DNA from: Knoellia subterranea KCTC 19937
GTDB taxonomy: Bacteria > Actinomycetota > Actinomycetes > Actinomycetales > Dermatophilaceae
Assembly (NCBI RefSeq): GCF_000768685.1
Contig: NZ_AVPK01000013.1
Span: forward strand, 1 to 63,764
Reading direction: 5' to 3'
DNA: 63,764 nt
Shown: piece by piece, positions 35,116 to 42,826 of the stretch
Position numbering within the stretch: the first letter of the stretch is position 1
How the letters are laid out: the number at the start of each line of letters is the position of its first letter
Translations under genes and position numbers: made by a program
Notes under the pieces: generated by a model
The model's database searches: none
What the model was told of the DNA's origin: nothing
The model's input: only the letters and a program-made list of their open reading frames with translations

Positions 35116-36396
35116 ATGACTGCCACGCGCGACGTCCGCGACCACCGACCGCGCACCGCCGTCGTGGGGTCCGGCGTGTCCGGACTCACGGCCGCCCACG
35201 TGCTCTCCCGCCAGCACGCTGTCACCCTCTTCGAGGCCGAGGCACGACTCGGCGGGCACGCCCACACGCACACGGTCGTGCACCCCGAGGGGGGCGAAGT
35301 CCGCGTCGACTCGGGATTCATCGTCCACAACGACCGGACCTACCCACATCTGGGCCGCCTCTTCGCCGAGCTCGGGATCGCTGTGCGCGACACCGAGATG
35401 TCGATGTCGATCTCGGATGAGGCCACGGGAATCGAGTACGCCGGCGGTCGGGGTCTGAGCGGCTTCCTGGCCCGGCCGAGCCAGCTGGCTTCGCGGGACT
35501 ACCTCACGATGCTGCGCTCGGTCCGCCGCTTCCACCGTGAGGCAGCAGCCTTCCTTGCGGAGACCGGCGCCGACGACGCGACGACGTATGGGGAGTTCAT
35601 CGCGTCGCGCGCCTTCCCGACGAGTTTCATCGAGTTGTATGCCGTCCCGCTCGTGTCGTGCGTCTGGTCCAGTGGGCGTGGGGACGCCCTGGAGTACCCG
35701 GCGCGCTACCTCTTCGAGTTCCTCGACCACCACGGGATGCTCGGCATCACCGGCTCCCCGCAGTGGCGGACCGTCGTCGGAGGATCGGCGACCTACGTCG
35801 AGGCGCTCGCGGCCCGGCTGCCCGACGTGCGGCGGGGCGTGGCCGTCAGGGGCATCGAGCGCGACGCGGGCGGGGTGCACGTCACGTCCGCCAGGGGCAC
35901 CGAGCGCTTCGACCACGTCGTCGTCGCGACGCACGCGGACGATGCTCTCCACCTCCTCATCGACGCGACGCCCGCCGAGAAGGAGGTCCTCGGGGCGTTC
36001 CGCTACTCCCGCAACGAGACCGTGCTCCACCGCGATGCATCGCTGTTGCCCGGGTCGACCCGGGCCCGGGCCTCCTGGAACTACCGCACCCAGGCTGGGG
36101 GAGGCCGGCCCGTCGTCACCTATGACATGACACGACTCATGGGGCTGTCGGCCAGCGACCCGCTCTTCGTGACGCTCAACGCGACCCAGCTCATCGACCC
36201 GGACTCGGTCATCGCGGTCATGGACTACGCCCACCCGATCCACGACCTCGACGCGGTGCGTGCGCAGCGACGACGCGACGAGATCACCACGGGGACAACG
36301 GTTTTCGCCGGCGCCCACTGGGGCTGGGGCTTCCACGAGGACGGCTGCCGTTCCGGCGTCGAGGCGGCGCACGCCCTGGGAGTGTCGTGGACCTGA
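35116..36396 (+). CDS. FAD-dependent oxidoreductase, COG2907 family
   Basis: A 426-residue amine-oxidase-like flavoprotein. TAVVGSGVSGLTAAHVLSRQ is the dinucleotide fold, followed by FEAEARLGGHAHTHTV, VDSGFIVHNDRTYPHL, VSCVWSSG, YLFEFLDHHGMLGITGSPQWRTV, VVGGSATYVEAL and the FAD-closing segment FAGAHWGWGFHEDGCRSGVEAA. COG2907 proteins recur with Cfa-family enzymes, DUF1365 and DUF1295. In Rhodobacter a similar set makes furan fatty acids, as I recall (UfaM/UfaD/UfaO). Proposed role: desaturation or oxidation of a methylated acyl chain, which is inference. Confidence 0.87.
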   Translation: MTATRDVRDHRPRTAVVGSGVSGLTAAHVLSRQHAVTLFEAEARLGGHAHTHTVVHPEGGEVRVDSGFIVHNDRTYPHLGRLFAELGIAVRDTEMSMSISDEATGIEYAGGRGLSGFLARPSQLASRDYLTMLRSVRRFHREAAAFLAETGADDATTYGEFIASRAFPTSFIELYAVPLVSCVWSSGRGDALEYPARYLFEFLDHHGMLGITGSPQWRTVVGGSATYVEALAARLPDVRRGVAVRGIERDAGGVHVTSARGTERFDHVVVATHADDALHLLIDATPAEKEVLGAFRYSRNETVLHRDASLLPGSTRARASWNYRTQAGGGRPVVTYDMTRLMGLSASDPLFVTLNATQLIDPDSVIAVMDYAHPIHDLDAVRAQRRRDEITTGTTVFAGAHWGWGFHEDGCRSGVEAAHALGVSWT

Positions 36397-37172
36397 CGGC
36401 CGACCGGGTGAGCACCGAGGGCCTGAGGATCGAACTCCCGTCGCTCCCGGCGCTCGTCGTCGGCCGGGTCCACCACACCCGACCCGGTCCGGTCAGGCAC
36501 TCGTTCACGCACCGCCACTACCAGTGGTTGATCGACCTCGACGAGCCGCTGCACCTGCCGCGATGGCTCAAACCAGTCGCGTCGTTCCGTCCGGAGGACC
36601 ACCTCGCGGGCGAGGAGAGTCTCCCCGCACTCAAGGCGAACGTCCTGCGCTGTCTCGAGCGCGCCGGCATACCGGCAGATGGGGTGACGCGCGTCGTCGC
36701 CCTGACGCACGCCCGCGTCCTCGGTCACGTCTTCGACCCCATGACCGCCTACTGGTGCCTCGACGAAGCTGGATTGCTGCGTGGTGTCGTCATCGAGGTC
36801 CACAACACCTACGGCGGACGGCATGCGTATGCCGTGCAGCCGGATCGCGATGGCCTCGCCTCCGTGGACAAGGACTTCTACGTCTCGCCGTTCAACGACA
36901 CGTCGGGGGAGTACGCGGTGCAGGTCCGACTCACCGAAGAGCGCGTCCGGGTGGGCATCCGCCTGCGCCGTGACGGTGAGCTGCTCATGACGGCCGTCGT
37001 CGACGGTGCGGTGGTGCCGGCCACGTCGCGCTCGGTGATCGCAACCGTGCTCCGACATCCGTTCATGCCCCAGCGGGTGAGCGCCCTGATCCGCTTCCAC
37101 GGCATCCGCCTGTGGGCGCGACGCCTGCCCGTCCAGCCACGACCAGCCCCCTCGAAGGAGAGTGTCCGATGA
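36387..37172 (+). CDS. DUF1365 family protein
   Basis: A 261-residue protein: LVVGRVHHTRPGPVRHSFTHRHYQWLIDLDEP, ALTHARVLGHVFDPMTAYWC, VVIEVHNTYGGRHAYAV and DKDFYVSPFNDTSGEY are strong DUF1365 motifs, rich in conserved His, Asp and Tyr. The GTG start overlaps the flavoprotein gene by 10 bp, and its stop overlaps the next ATG. The family is almost always found beside COG2907 and Cfa genes; biochemical role unproven. Confidence 0.88.
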   Translation: MDLTADRVSTEGLRIELPSLPALVVGRVHHTRPGPVRHSFTHRHYQWLIDLDEPLHLPRWLKPVASFRPEDHLAGEESLPALKANVLRCLERAGIPADGVTRVVALTHARVLGHVFDPMTAYWCLDEAGLLRGVVIEVHNTYGGRHAYAVQPDRDGLASVDKDFYVSPFNDTSGEYAVQVRLTEERVRVGIRLRRDGELLMTAVVDGAVVPATSRSVIATVLRHPFMPQRVSALIRFHGIRLWARRLPVQPRPAPSKESVR

Positions 37173-38434
37173 CCTCCGACGTCCTCCAAGGACTCGAACT
37201 GCCCACTGTGAGAACAGGATTCACGCGGGGGGTGGTGGCGAGGTCGCTCGTGCGACGCATCGTTGCGGCCATGCCCGTGCAGCTGCGACAACCTGACGGG
37301 ACAACCTTTGGTGCCGGCTCCGATGGCGACCCCGTCCTCGAGGTCGTCCGCCCCGGTGCTCTGTGGCGACGTCTCGAGCAGCACCCCAAGATCGGCCTCG
37401 GCGAGGCCTACATGGCGGGGGACTGGCGGGCGGCGCACGGGACGGACCTCGCCGAGGCCCTTTTGCCGTTCGCGTCCCGCCTCGGCCGACTGCTGCCGCG
37501 CCCGATCCTCAGGATGCGCGGGCTCGTGGACCGGGCCCTGCCCACCGGCACCCGCAACACGCTCACCGGCAGCCGGTCGAACATCGAGGCGCACTACGAC
37601 CTGTCCAATGACCTCTTCGCGGCGTTCCTCGACCCGACCATGTCCTATTCATCGGCGCTGTTCGACCCGTCACGGCCGCGGGCCGGCCAGTCACTCCTCG
37701 AGGCCCAGCACCGCAAGATCGACGCCATCCTCGACCGGGCCGGGGTCGGTGCCGGCACGCGGCTGCTCGAGATCGGTTCGGGCTGGGGCGAACTCGCTCT
37801 CCGAGCAGCCGCGCGCGGGGCCGACGTCCTCACCATCACCCTGTCGAGCGAGCAGCAGGCGCTCGCTCGCGACCGGATCGCGGCTGCCGGGCTCTCGGAC
37901 CGCGTCGAGGTGCGCCTCCAGGACTACCGGGAGGTCTCGCGGGAGCTCGACGGGCCCTTCGAAGCCGTCGTGTCGGTGGAGATGATCGAGGCCGTGGGGG
38001 AGGAGTTCTGGCCGACCTACTTCTCGGCCATCGACCGGCTCCTCGCTCCCGGTGGTGTCGCTGTCATCCAGGCGATCCTCATGGAACACGACCGGCTCCT
38101 GGCGACCCGCACCTCCTACGGCTGGATCCAGAAATACATCTTCCCCGGAGGCCTCATCCCGTCACTGGACGCGATCCGGGAGGTGAGCGGACGGCATACG
38201 GGATTGCAGGTCACCCAGGTGCACGCCTTCGGCGCGGACTACGCCGAGACGTTGCGGCGCTGGCGGATGCGATTCCTGGAGGAGTGGCCGCGGCTCGAGG
38301 GCGGCGCGTTCGACGAGACATTCCGGCGGATGTGGGAGTTCTACCTGGCCTACTGCGAGGCGGGATTCGCGTCCGGCTATCTCGACGTCGCCCAGGTGGT
38401 GCTCAACCGGCCCAGTCGGGATCGGCTGCGGTGA
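37169..38434 (+). CDS. cyclopropane-fatty-acid synthase family methyltransferase (second copy)
   Basis: A 421-residue SAM-dependent enzyme: HYDLSNDLFAAFLDPTMSYSSALF, LLEIGSGWGELALRAAARGADVLTITLS, LQDYREVSRELDGPFEAVVSVEMIEAVGEEFW and FPGGLIPSLDAI. It keeps the C-terminal Cys (FYLAYCEAGF), which the first copy lost, but also has YSSA in place of YSCA. GAAGGAG lies before the ATG, which overlaps the DUF1365 stop. It is third in the plus-strand arm. An octamer (38192-38199) encodes GRHTG, in frame. The 3' end overlaps the convergent SDR gene by 32 bp. Confidence 0.9.
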   Translation: MTSDVLQGLELPTVRTGFTRGVVARSLVRRIVAAMPVQLRQPDGTTFGAGSDGDPVLEVVRPGALWRRLEQHPKIGLGEAYMAGDWRAAHGTDLAEALLPFASRLGRLLPRPILRMRGLVDRALPTGTRNTLTGSRSNIEAHYDLSNDLFAAFLDPTMSYSSALFDPSRPRAGQSLLEAQHRKIDAILDRAGVGAGTRLLEIGSGWGELALRAAARGADVLTITLSSEQQALARDRIAAAGLSDRVEVRLQDYREVSRELDGPFEAVVSVEMIEAVGEEFWPTYFSAIDRLLAPGGVAVIQAILMEHDRLLATRTSYGWIQKYIFPGGLIPSLDAIREVSGRHTGLQVTQVHAFGADYAETLRRWRMRFLEEWPRLEGGAFDETFRRMWEFYLAYCEAGFASGYLDVAQVVLNRPSRDRLR

Positions 38435-39401
38435 GGCGCGCCGGGTCGACCGTCCCCGGCTCGGGCAGCCGGCGCCCGCTCTCGTCGACGAGGGCGGCCC
38501 GCACCGACTCGGCGTAGCGAAGGTGGCCGCCCGGTGGTGGCTCGATGAGGTCATCGATGTCGCTCTCGCGTCGCACAACCTCGTGAATGAGACTGCCCAC
38601 CAACGGTTTGGCGATGCCCGATGGCACCGGCGTGACAAGGCCGACCCAGTGCGACGCCAGGCCCGGTGTGAGGACCGGGACGGAGCGGATGGGTCGCGAC
38701 CTCAGCCCGGCGACCCGCGCGAATCCGTGGATCATCTCGCGATACGTGAGGACGTCGGGGCCGCCGATGTCGAAGGTGCGGTTCGGCGTGCCCGGCATCG
38801 TCGCGGCACCCACGAGGTAGTGCAGGACATCACGGATGGCGATCGGCTGGATGCGGTTGTCGACCCACTTCGGCGTGAGCATGATGGGCAGTCGGTTCGT
38901 GAGGTGGCGGAGCATCTCGAACGATGCGGACCCGGCACCGATGATCACGGCTGCCTGGAGGACCACCGTCGGCACACCGGACGCCATGAGGAGGTCGCCG
39001 ACCTCGACCCGCGAGGCGAGGTGCGACGAAAGGTGGCCGCCGTCCGGGTGCAGCCCGGAGAGATAGACGATCCGCTGCACCTGCGCCGCCTGCGCCGCGA
39101 GCCCGAACAGGCGCGCCAGCTCGCGGTCGCGTTCCTCGAAGTCGGGGGAGCCGTCCATCGAGTGCAGCAGGTAGTAGGCGACGTCGATGCCCTCGAGTGC
39201 CCGGTCGAGGTCCTGGCGCACCCCGGCGTCGCCCTCGACGATCTCCACGGCGTCGTGCCAGTGCCGCGCGTCGAGGCGCCCGGCCGACCGCGTGAGCACG
39301 CGGACGTCATGGCCGACCGCGAGCAGGGCAGGCACGAGCCGCGACCCGATGTAGCCGGTCGCCCCCGTCACGAGCACGCGAACGCGCTGGTCAGAAGTCA
39401 T
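38403..39401 (-). CDS. NAD(P)-binding SDR-family protein (atypical, NmrA/complex I 39-kDa-like)
   Basis: About 332 residues. RVLVTGATGYIGSRLVPALLAVGHDVRVLTR is the N-terminal Rossmann motif, AYYLLHSM and RIVYLSGLHPDGG replace the classical YxxxK, and PTVVLQAAVIIGAGSASFEMLRHL and GGPDVLTYREMI follow. This is the extended atypical SDR group often annotated as DUF2867-less NAD-epimerase. It ends at 38403, overlapping the Cfa gene. Two possible starts, at 39401 (used here) and 39410. It may supply a reductive step to the lipid cluster, from position only. Confidence 0.82.
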   Translation of the reverse strand: MTSDQRVRVLVTGATGYIGSRLVPALLAVGHDVRVLTRSAGRLDARHWHDAVEIVEGDAGVRQDLDRALEGIDVAYYLLHSMDGSPDFEERDRELARLFGLAAQAAQVQRIVYLSGLHPDGGHLSSHLASRVEVGDLLMASGVPTVVLQAAVIIGAGSASFEMLRHLTNRLPIMLTPKWVDNRIQPIAIRDVLHYLVGAATMPGTPNRTFDIGGPDVLTYREMIHGFARVAGLRSRPIRSVPVLTPGLASHWVGLVTPVPSGIAKPLVGSLIHEVVRRESDIDDLIEPPPGGHLRYAESVRAALVDESGRRLPEPGTVDPARLTAADPDWAG

Positions 39402-39422
39402 CTGTGGCATCGTCTCATCGTC

Positions 39423-40148
39423 ATGGAGCGCGCACTGGCAGAACTGCGGCGGTTCTTCCGCGCGGCCCTCGTCGTGCCCGTTCCCCGGGACCACACCGAG
39501 ACCGATGCGGCGTTCCGCCGTCGCCGGATCGTGGCCGTCGCGACGCTGGCCGTCGGGGTCGTCGTCAACGCGTGGGCCCTACGGATTCCGCCCGGGGACC
39601 GGCTGTTCTACGTCGGCACGGTGGTGCTGGCCCTCGTGTGGACCGTGGGAGCGTTCCTGTCCGGGCCGTTGCACCTCGGGCGGGCCCACACCCGGGGCGG
39701 AGCGGCGCCGAGCCGGGCCGTCGTGCAGTCGCTTGTCCTCGGTCTCATGCTGCTGGCGGTCTTCCTCGTCGGCGCGCTCGTGGTCGCACGAATTCCGTTG
39801 CTGCGAGGGCCTGTTGACGGTTTGCTCGATCACGCCCGTTTCGGCTCACTCGCCGTCGTCGCCGTCATCACCGCCCTCAACGGATTGGCGGAAGAGCTCT
39901 TCTATCGCGGTGCGCTCTTTGCGGCCGTCGGCCGGCGGCACGCTGTTCTCGTCACGACGATCGTGTATGCCGTCGTGTCAGCTGCCGCTGGCGTCCCCCT
40001 TCTCGTCCTCGCGGCTGCGATCCTCGGCGCGGTCGTCGGCCTGCAGCGTCGGGTCACCGGCGGGATCCTCGGGCCGACGATCACCCACCTCGTGTGGTCT
40101 CTCGGGATGTTGTTCCTGCTTCCGCAGGTCCTCGCCGCTGCTGGGTGA
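39423..40148 (+). CDS. CPBP family intramembrane metalloprotease
   Basis: A 241-residue membrane protein. The CPBP motifs are visible: LNGLAEELFYRGALFAAV (EExxxR) near residues 158-175, and the later His in GPTITHLVWSLGMLFL. CPBP/Abi proteases cleave membrane substrates, for example CAAX-like or bacteriocin-related peptides. Divergent from the SDR gene by 21 bp. Confidence 0.87.
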   Translation: MERALAELRRFFRAALVVPVPRDHTETDAAFRRRRIVAVATLAVGVVVNAWALRIPPGDRLFYVGTVVLALVWTVGAFLSGPLHLGRAHTRGGAAPSRAVVQSLVLGLMLLAVFLVGALVVARIPLLRGPVDGLLDHARFGSLAVVAVITALNGLAEELFYRGALFAAVGRRHAVLVTTIVYAVVSAAAGVPLLVLAAAILGAVVGLQRRVTGGILGPTITHLVWSLGMLFLLPQVLAAAG

Positions 40149-40201
40149 AGCTCGCCCCGGTCGGCGGGGACGATCGCGCGGGCCCGGACGTTGGGAGGGT
40201 C

Positions 40202-40588
40202 ATGAGCACCCTCACCTGCCCCAAGTGCGGATCCGAGATGCGCAACTACGAGCGCAACCAGGTCCACGTCGACCAGTGCACCGGCTGCGGTGGCCTCTTC
40301 CTCGACAGGGGTGAGCTCGAGGCCCTCGTCAACGCCGAGACCGCCTGGTACCAGCCACCGGCCCAGGGTCAGCAGGGCCAGCAGAGCCAGCCCCAGCAGC
40401 AGGCGCCGCCGGCAGCGGCACCGCAGCAACCGGCATACCGGCAGGGTCAGTACGAACAGCCCTACGGGCAGCCGGCAGCGCAGGGTTATGGGCAGGCGCC
40501 CCGCTACTCCTCGTCCCCCGGCAAGTACGGCTACGGCCAGCCCGGCTACCGCCGCAAGAAGTCGTTCCTCTCCGAGCTCTTCGACTGA
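40202..40588 (+). CDS. TFIIB-type zinc-ribbon protein with Gln/Pro/Tyr-rich tail
   Basis: A 128-residue protein. The ribbon CPKCGSEMRNY, then DQCTGCGGLFLDRGELEAL (residues 6-43) is the zf-TFIIB motif. The rest is a low-complexity tail of Gln, Pro, Gly and Tyr (QGQQGQQSQPQQQ, PYGQPAAQGYGQ) ending KKSFLSELFD. GGGAGG precedes the ATG. Family function unknown; the tail suggests a disordered, possibly condensate-forming region. Confidence 0.85.
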   Translation: MSTLTCPKCGSEMRNYERNQVHVDQCTGCGGLFLDRGELEALVNAETAWYQPPAQGQQGQQSQPQQQAPPAAAPQQPAYRQGQYEQPYGQPAAQGYGQAPRYSSSPGKYGYGQPGYRRKKSFLSELFD

Positions 40589-40606
40589 CGCGAGCCCCTT
40601 CCTCGC

Positions 40607-40639
40607 AAGCCCTCGTTGACATCTGGTCAGCGGGGGTTT
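40607..40639. terminator. imperfect hairpin after the zinc-ribbon gene
   Basis: AAGCCCTCG (40607-40615) pairs with CGGGGGTTT (40631-40639), including G-T pairs, around a 15-nt loop. Confidence 0.45.
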
Positions 40640-40658
40640 GTCGTGCCATATTTCGTCC

Positions 40659-41495
40659 ATGACGGTTGGGGTAGGGGGCGACGTCGCGCAGGCCGCGACA
40701 CCGGAGCAGCACCGCGAGGCGCAGGGGTGGCATGAGCGGTTCATCACCGCGTTCGGGGGTGCCGTCGTGGCGGTGTGCCTCGTGCTGCTCGGCTTCGCGT
40801 GGAACGACGGGCTGCGAGGGTCCAGCTTCGCGGAGCTGCGGTCCGACATCGCGTCCGGAACGGTGCAGGAGTGGTACGTCGCTGGCTCCCTGCACCAGGG
40901 TCGCCTCGACCTCCTGGAGGCGGAGCGCTCGCTGCTCCACGACGAGACCGTAGACGTGAACGGCGAGGTGGTCGGTACCTCGACGACGTCCTATGGCGTT
41001 GTTGGTGAGCCGACCGGCGGGATTCTCGTGTGGCGCTCGTTCGGTTCGCCCGGCTGGCAGGTCGCCGTGGCCGACAACGACCCGGGTTCCTTCGGCGAGA
41101 TGAGTGTGGACTCCAACGAGGCATCGGCGGCCCTCGTGCGTCAGTTGCGCGACGCCGGCGTCGCGATGCGCCCCTTCTCGTTCGGCGACGGGACGACTAT
41201 GGGGAACCTCGCTGCGTTGGGTGGGTTGATCGTCCTCGGCGGGCTCGTCATGGGCGCCGCGCCTCGCGTCGGGACGCGGTGGTTCTGGTTCTGGATGTTG
41301 GTCAACGGCCCGCTCCTGCTCGGCTTCATCGCGTATGCCGTGGTGGAGCTCATCGGGTTCCGTCGCCGTCCGGAGCGGCCCCTCGACAGACGGTTCAACG
41401 GGTGGGTCGGCTTCTTCGGCGCCTTCGCGCTGGGCCTCGGGGTGGCGATGGTGGGGGAACTGCTGCGCAACCGGGGCGTGCCTCTCCCGCTCTGA
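40659..41495 (+). CDS. multi-pass membrane protein of unknown family
   Basis: A 278-residue protein. One helix near residues 32-48 (AFGGAVVAVCLVLLGFAW) precedes a 120-residue soluble domain (SFAELRSDIASGTVQEWYVAGSL). Three more helices follow (LGGLIVLGGLVMGA, WFWFWMLVNGPLLLGFIAYAV, GFFGAFALGLGVAMV). No family recognised. Last backbone gene before the island, with an octamer at 41333. Confidence 0.65.
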   Translation: MTVGVGGDVAQAATPEQHREAQGWHERFITAFGGAVVAVCLVLLGFAWNDGLRGSSFAELRSDIASGTVQEWYVAGSLHQGRLDLLEAERSLLHDETVDVNGEVVGTSTTSYGVVGEPTGGILVWRSFGSPGWQVAVADNDPGSFGEMSVDSNEASAALVRQLRDAGVAMRPFSFGDGTTMGNLAALGGLIVLGGLVMGAAPRVGTRWFWFWMLVNGPLLLGFIAYAVVELIGFRRRPERPLDRRFNGWVGFFGAFALGLGVAMVGELLRNRGVPLPL

Positions 41496-41595
41496 GATGA
41501 CCTCAGTCGGCGTCGCCGGTCTGGCCTGCGTCCAGCACGCTCGAGGTCTCTGCCACCTGGGGGAGCGTCGGGCGACTTTGAGGCCGAGTTGGAAG

Positions 41596-41781
41596 CGGGC
41601 GGACGAACCCACGCCGGGAACCCACATCCTGATGCTCGTCCAAGACCTCCACGTCCGCATCATCGACGCCGCCACCGGCGAACTCCTACGCGAACTCGTC
41701 CTCGACCCCCACCGCACCTACCACGGCACAGGCCGCCCACCAGGACCCCACAAAAAGAAGGACCGGACCCACAATTCGTAG
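41596..41781 (+). pseudogene. C-terminal remnant of an IS481-family transposase
   Basis: The frame encodes ILMLVQDLHVRIIDAATGEL, then LRELVLDPHRTYHGTGRPPG and a basic tail to a stop at 41781. This is the usual end of IS481-type transposases (HVRV.ATGE.LREL.LDP). The DDE core and N-terminus are missing, and no inverted repeat pair is visible. A 10-bp terminator hairpin follows at 41760-41790. Confidence 0.65.
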
Positions 41782-41790
41782 GTCCGGTCC
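41760..41790. terminator. hairpin at the IS remnant end
   Basis: GGACCGGACC (41760-41769) pairs perfectly with GGTCCGGTCC (41781-41790) around an 11-nt loop that includes the remnant's stop codon. Confidence 0.65.
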
Positions 41791-41815
41791 ATTCCGATGT
41801 CTTGCGACATCACAA

Positions 41816-41859
41816 GGTGGGCCCCGTGGGACTCGAACCCACAACCTACGGATTAAAAG
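41816..41859 (-). repeat. 3' half of a tRNA-Lys (TTT): probable attachment-site remnant
   Basis: The reverse complement reads CTTTTAATCCG, then a T-arm GTGGGTTCGAGTCCCAC, the 3' acceptor strand GGGGCCC and ACC. The 5' half (acceptor, D-arm, 5' anticodon stem) is absent upstream. Integrases of the tyrosine type recombine exactly in this half of tRNA genes and leave such a copy at one end of the element. Its orientation puts the inserted DNA on the right (above 41,860). The intact tRNA-Lys and the integrase are not in the window. Confidence 0.7.
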
Positions 41860-41956
41860 TTCTCAGGGCTGAGTGTCAGACGGACTCATGCGATCGCTAG
41901 TCGTGCTCAAACAGGTGAAGCCTAAGCATATGCGCCTTGGGGCAGAAGCCAGCAAC

Positions 41957-41973
41957 TGCACCACAATTGCACC
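41957..41973. repeat. short direct repeat TGCACC-ACAAT-TGCACC near the att remnant
   Basis: Two TGCACC words 11 bp apart, about 100 bp inside the island edge. They could be integrase arm-binding sites left after the integrase was lost; weak evidence. Confidence 0.25.
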
Positions 41974-42008
41974 GGCCTATCTTCCCGGCTCCGACGACTG
42001 CGCAGATG

Positions 42009-42526
42009 CTCATCGCCACCCTGGGCCGTTCGCTGACCCTGCATCGTGAGCTGCTCATGCGGGTCGGTGGGGTGTTCATCATCCTCATGGGCCTGGTCTT
42101 CCTCGGAAGTGGTGCGGGAGCTGGCTCACAACGTCAGTTCGCCCCGTCATGGGCCCCCAAACCGGACTCCTGGGGGCACCCCTGGTCGGGGCCATCCTTC
42201 GGACTCGGCTGGGCTCCGTGCACCGGCCCCACCCTCGCCGCCGTCATGACCCTCTCGGCCTCGACCACGAACCCCAGCACGGGTCGCGCGGTCACCCTCG
42301 CCACGGCATACGCCCTCGGGTTGGGTTGCCATTCATCCTCGCGGCCGCCTGGATCGAACGCTTCGGGCGAGTCTCCAGCTGGGTCCGTGACCACCACCGC
42401 CTCATTCAGACCCTCGGTGGAGGGATGCTCATCACCGTCGGGCTGCTGCTCCTCACCGGGGTCCGGGAAGGCCTCACCCGTTGGCTGCAAGCTGAGCTTG
42501 TGTCCGGCTTCCAAGTGCCGATCTGA
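42009..42526 (+). pseudogene. ccdA: decayed second copy of ccdA (C-terminal two thirds, frameshifted)
   Basis: This stretch parallels 57,345-57,861 of the intact ccdA almost base for base, with scattered substitutions. It lacks the first 75-80 codons (including the FASPCVLPLVPGF segment). It has at least two single-base deletions, near 42,150 (tcatgggccccc against tcgtggcgccc) and near 42,325, so no frame spans it. The Cys motif GWAPCTGPTLAA and the end LQAELVSGF remain in different frames. It makes a diverged direct repeat flanking the island with the intact gene 15 kb away, and it carries one octamer (42304). Confidence 0.85.
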
Positions 42527-42826
42527 CGTGCCTGATCGCCATGGGCGGTCTTCGTTTGTGTCACTTCTCGGATACGCCGGCTGCCTCGCGAGTGTGTGGA
42601 GCTACCCGATCACAGCCGGGCTCAGCTCCACCACGCGGTGGATCGGCGCGGGATCTCTGGCCCACTCGGTGGCGCAGTCATCCTGTACGGCTATGCCCCC
42701 GGTTGGCCTGCGCCGACGCTTTAGCCGGAGTGTGGCTGGCAGCCAGCGTGCTCAGTTGCCCGGTCTTCCCTAACCGGAAACTGAGCAGTTCTGCCGATGG
42801 CCGCCAGCCACACGATTCCGCCGGCT
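42527..42826. other. 300-bp stretch without a supported gene
   Basis: No recognisable complete gene. Several frames are open over parts of it but show no domain. Probably degenerate island DNA between the ccdA remnant and the copper operon terminus. Confidence 0.4.

Noticed and set aside
41816-41900. A complete tRNA-Lys gene
   Set aside because: Only the 3' half matches. The bases beyond 41,860 do not form the 5' acceptor, D-arm or anticodon stem.
42149-42526. The open frame at 42,149-42,526 as an independent gene
   Set aside because: It is the frameshifted tail of the ccdA remnant; base-by-base comparison with 57,483-57,861 explains it.
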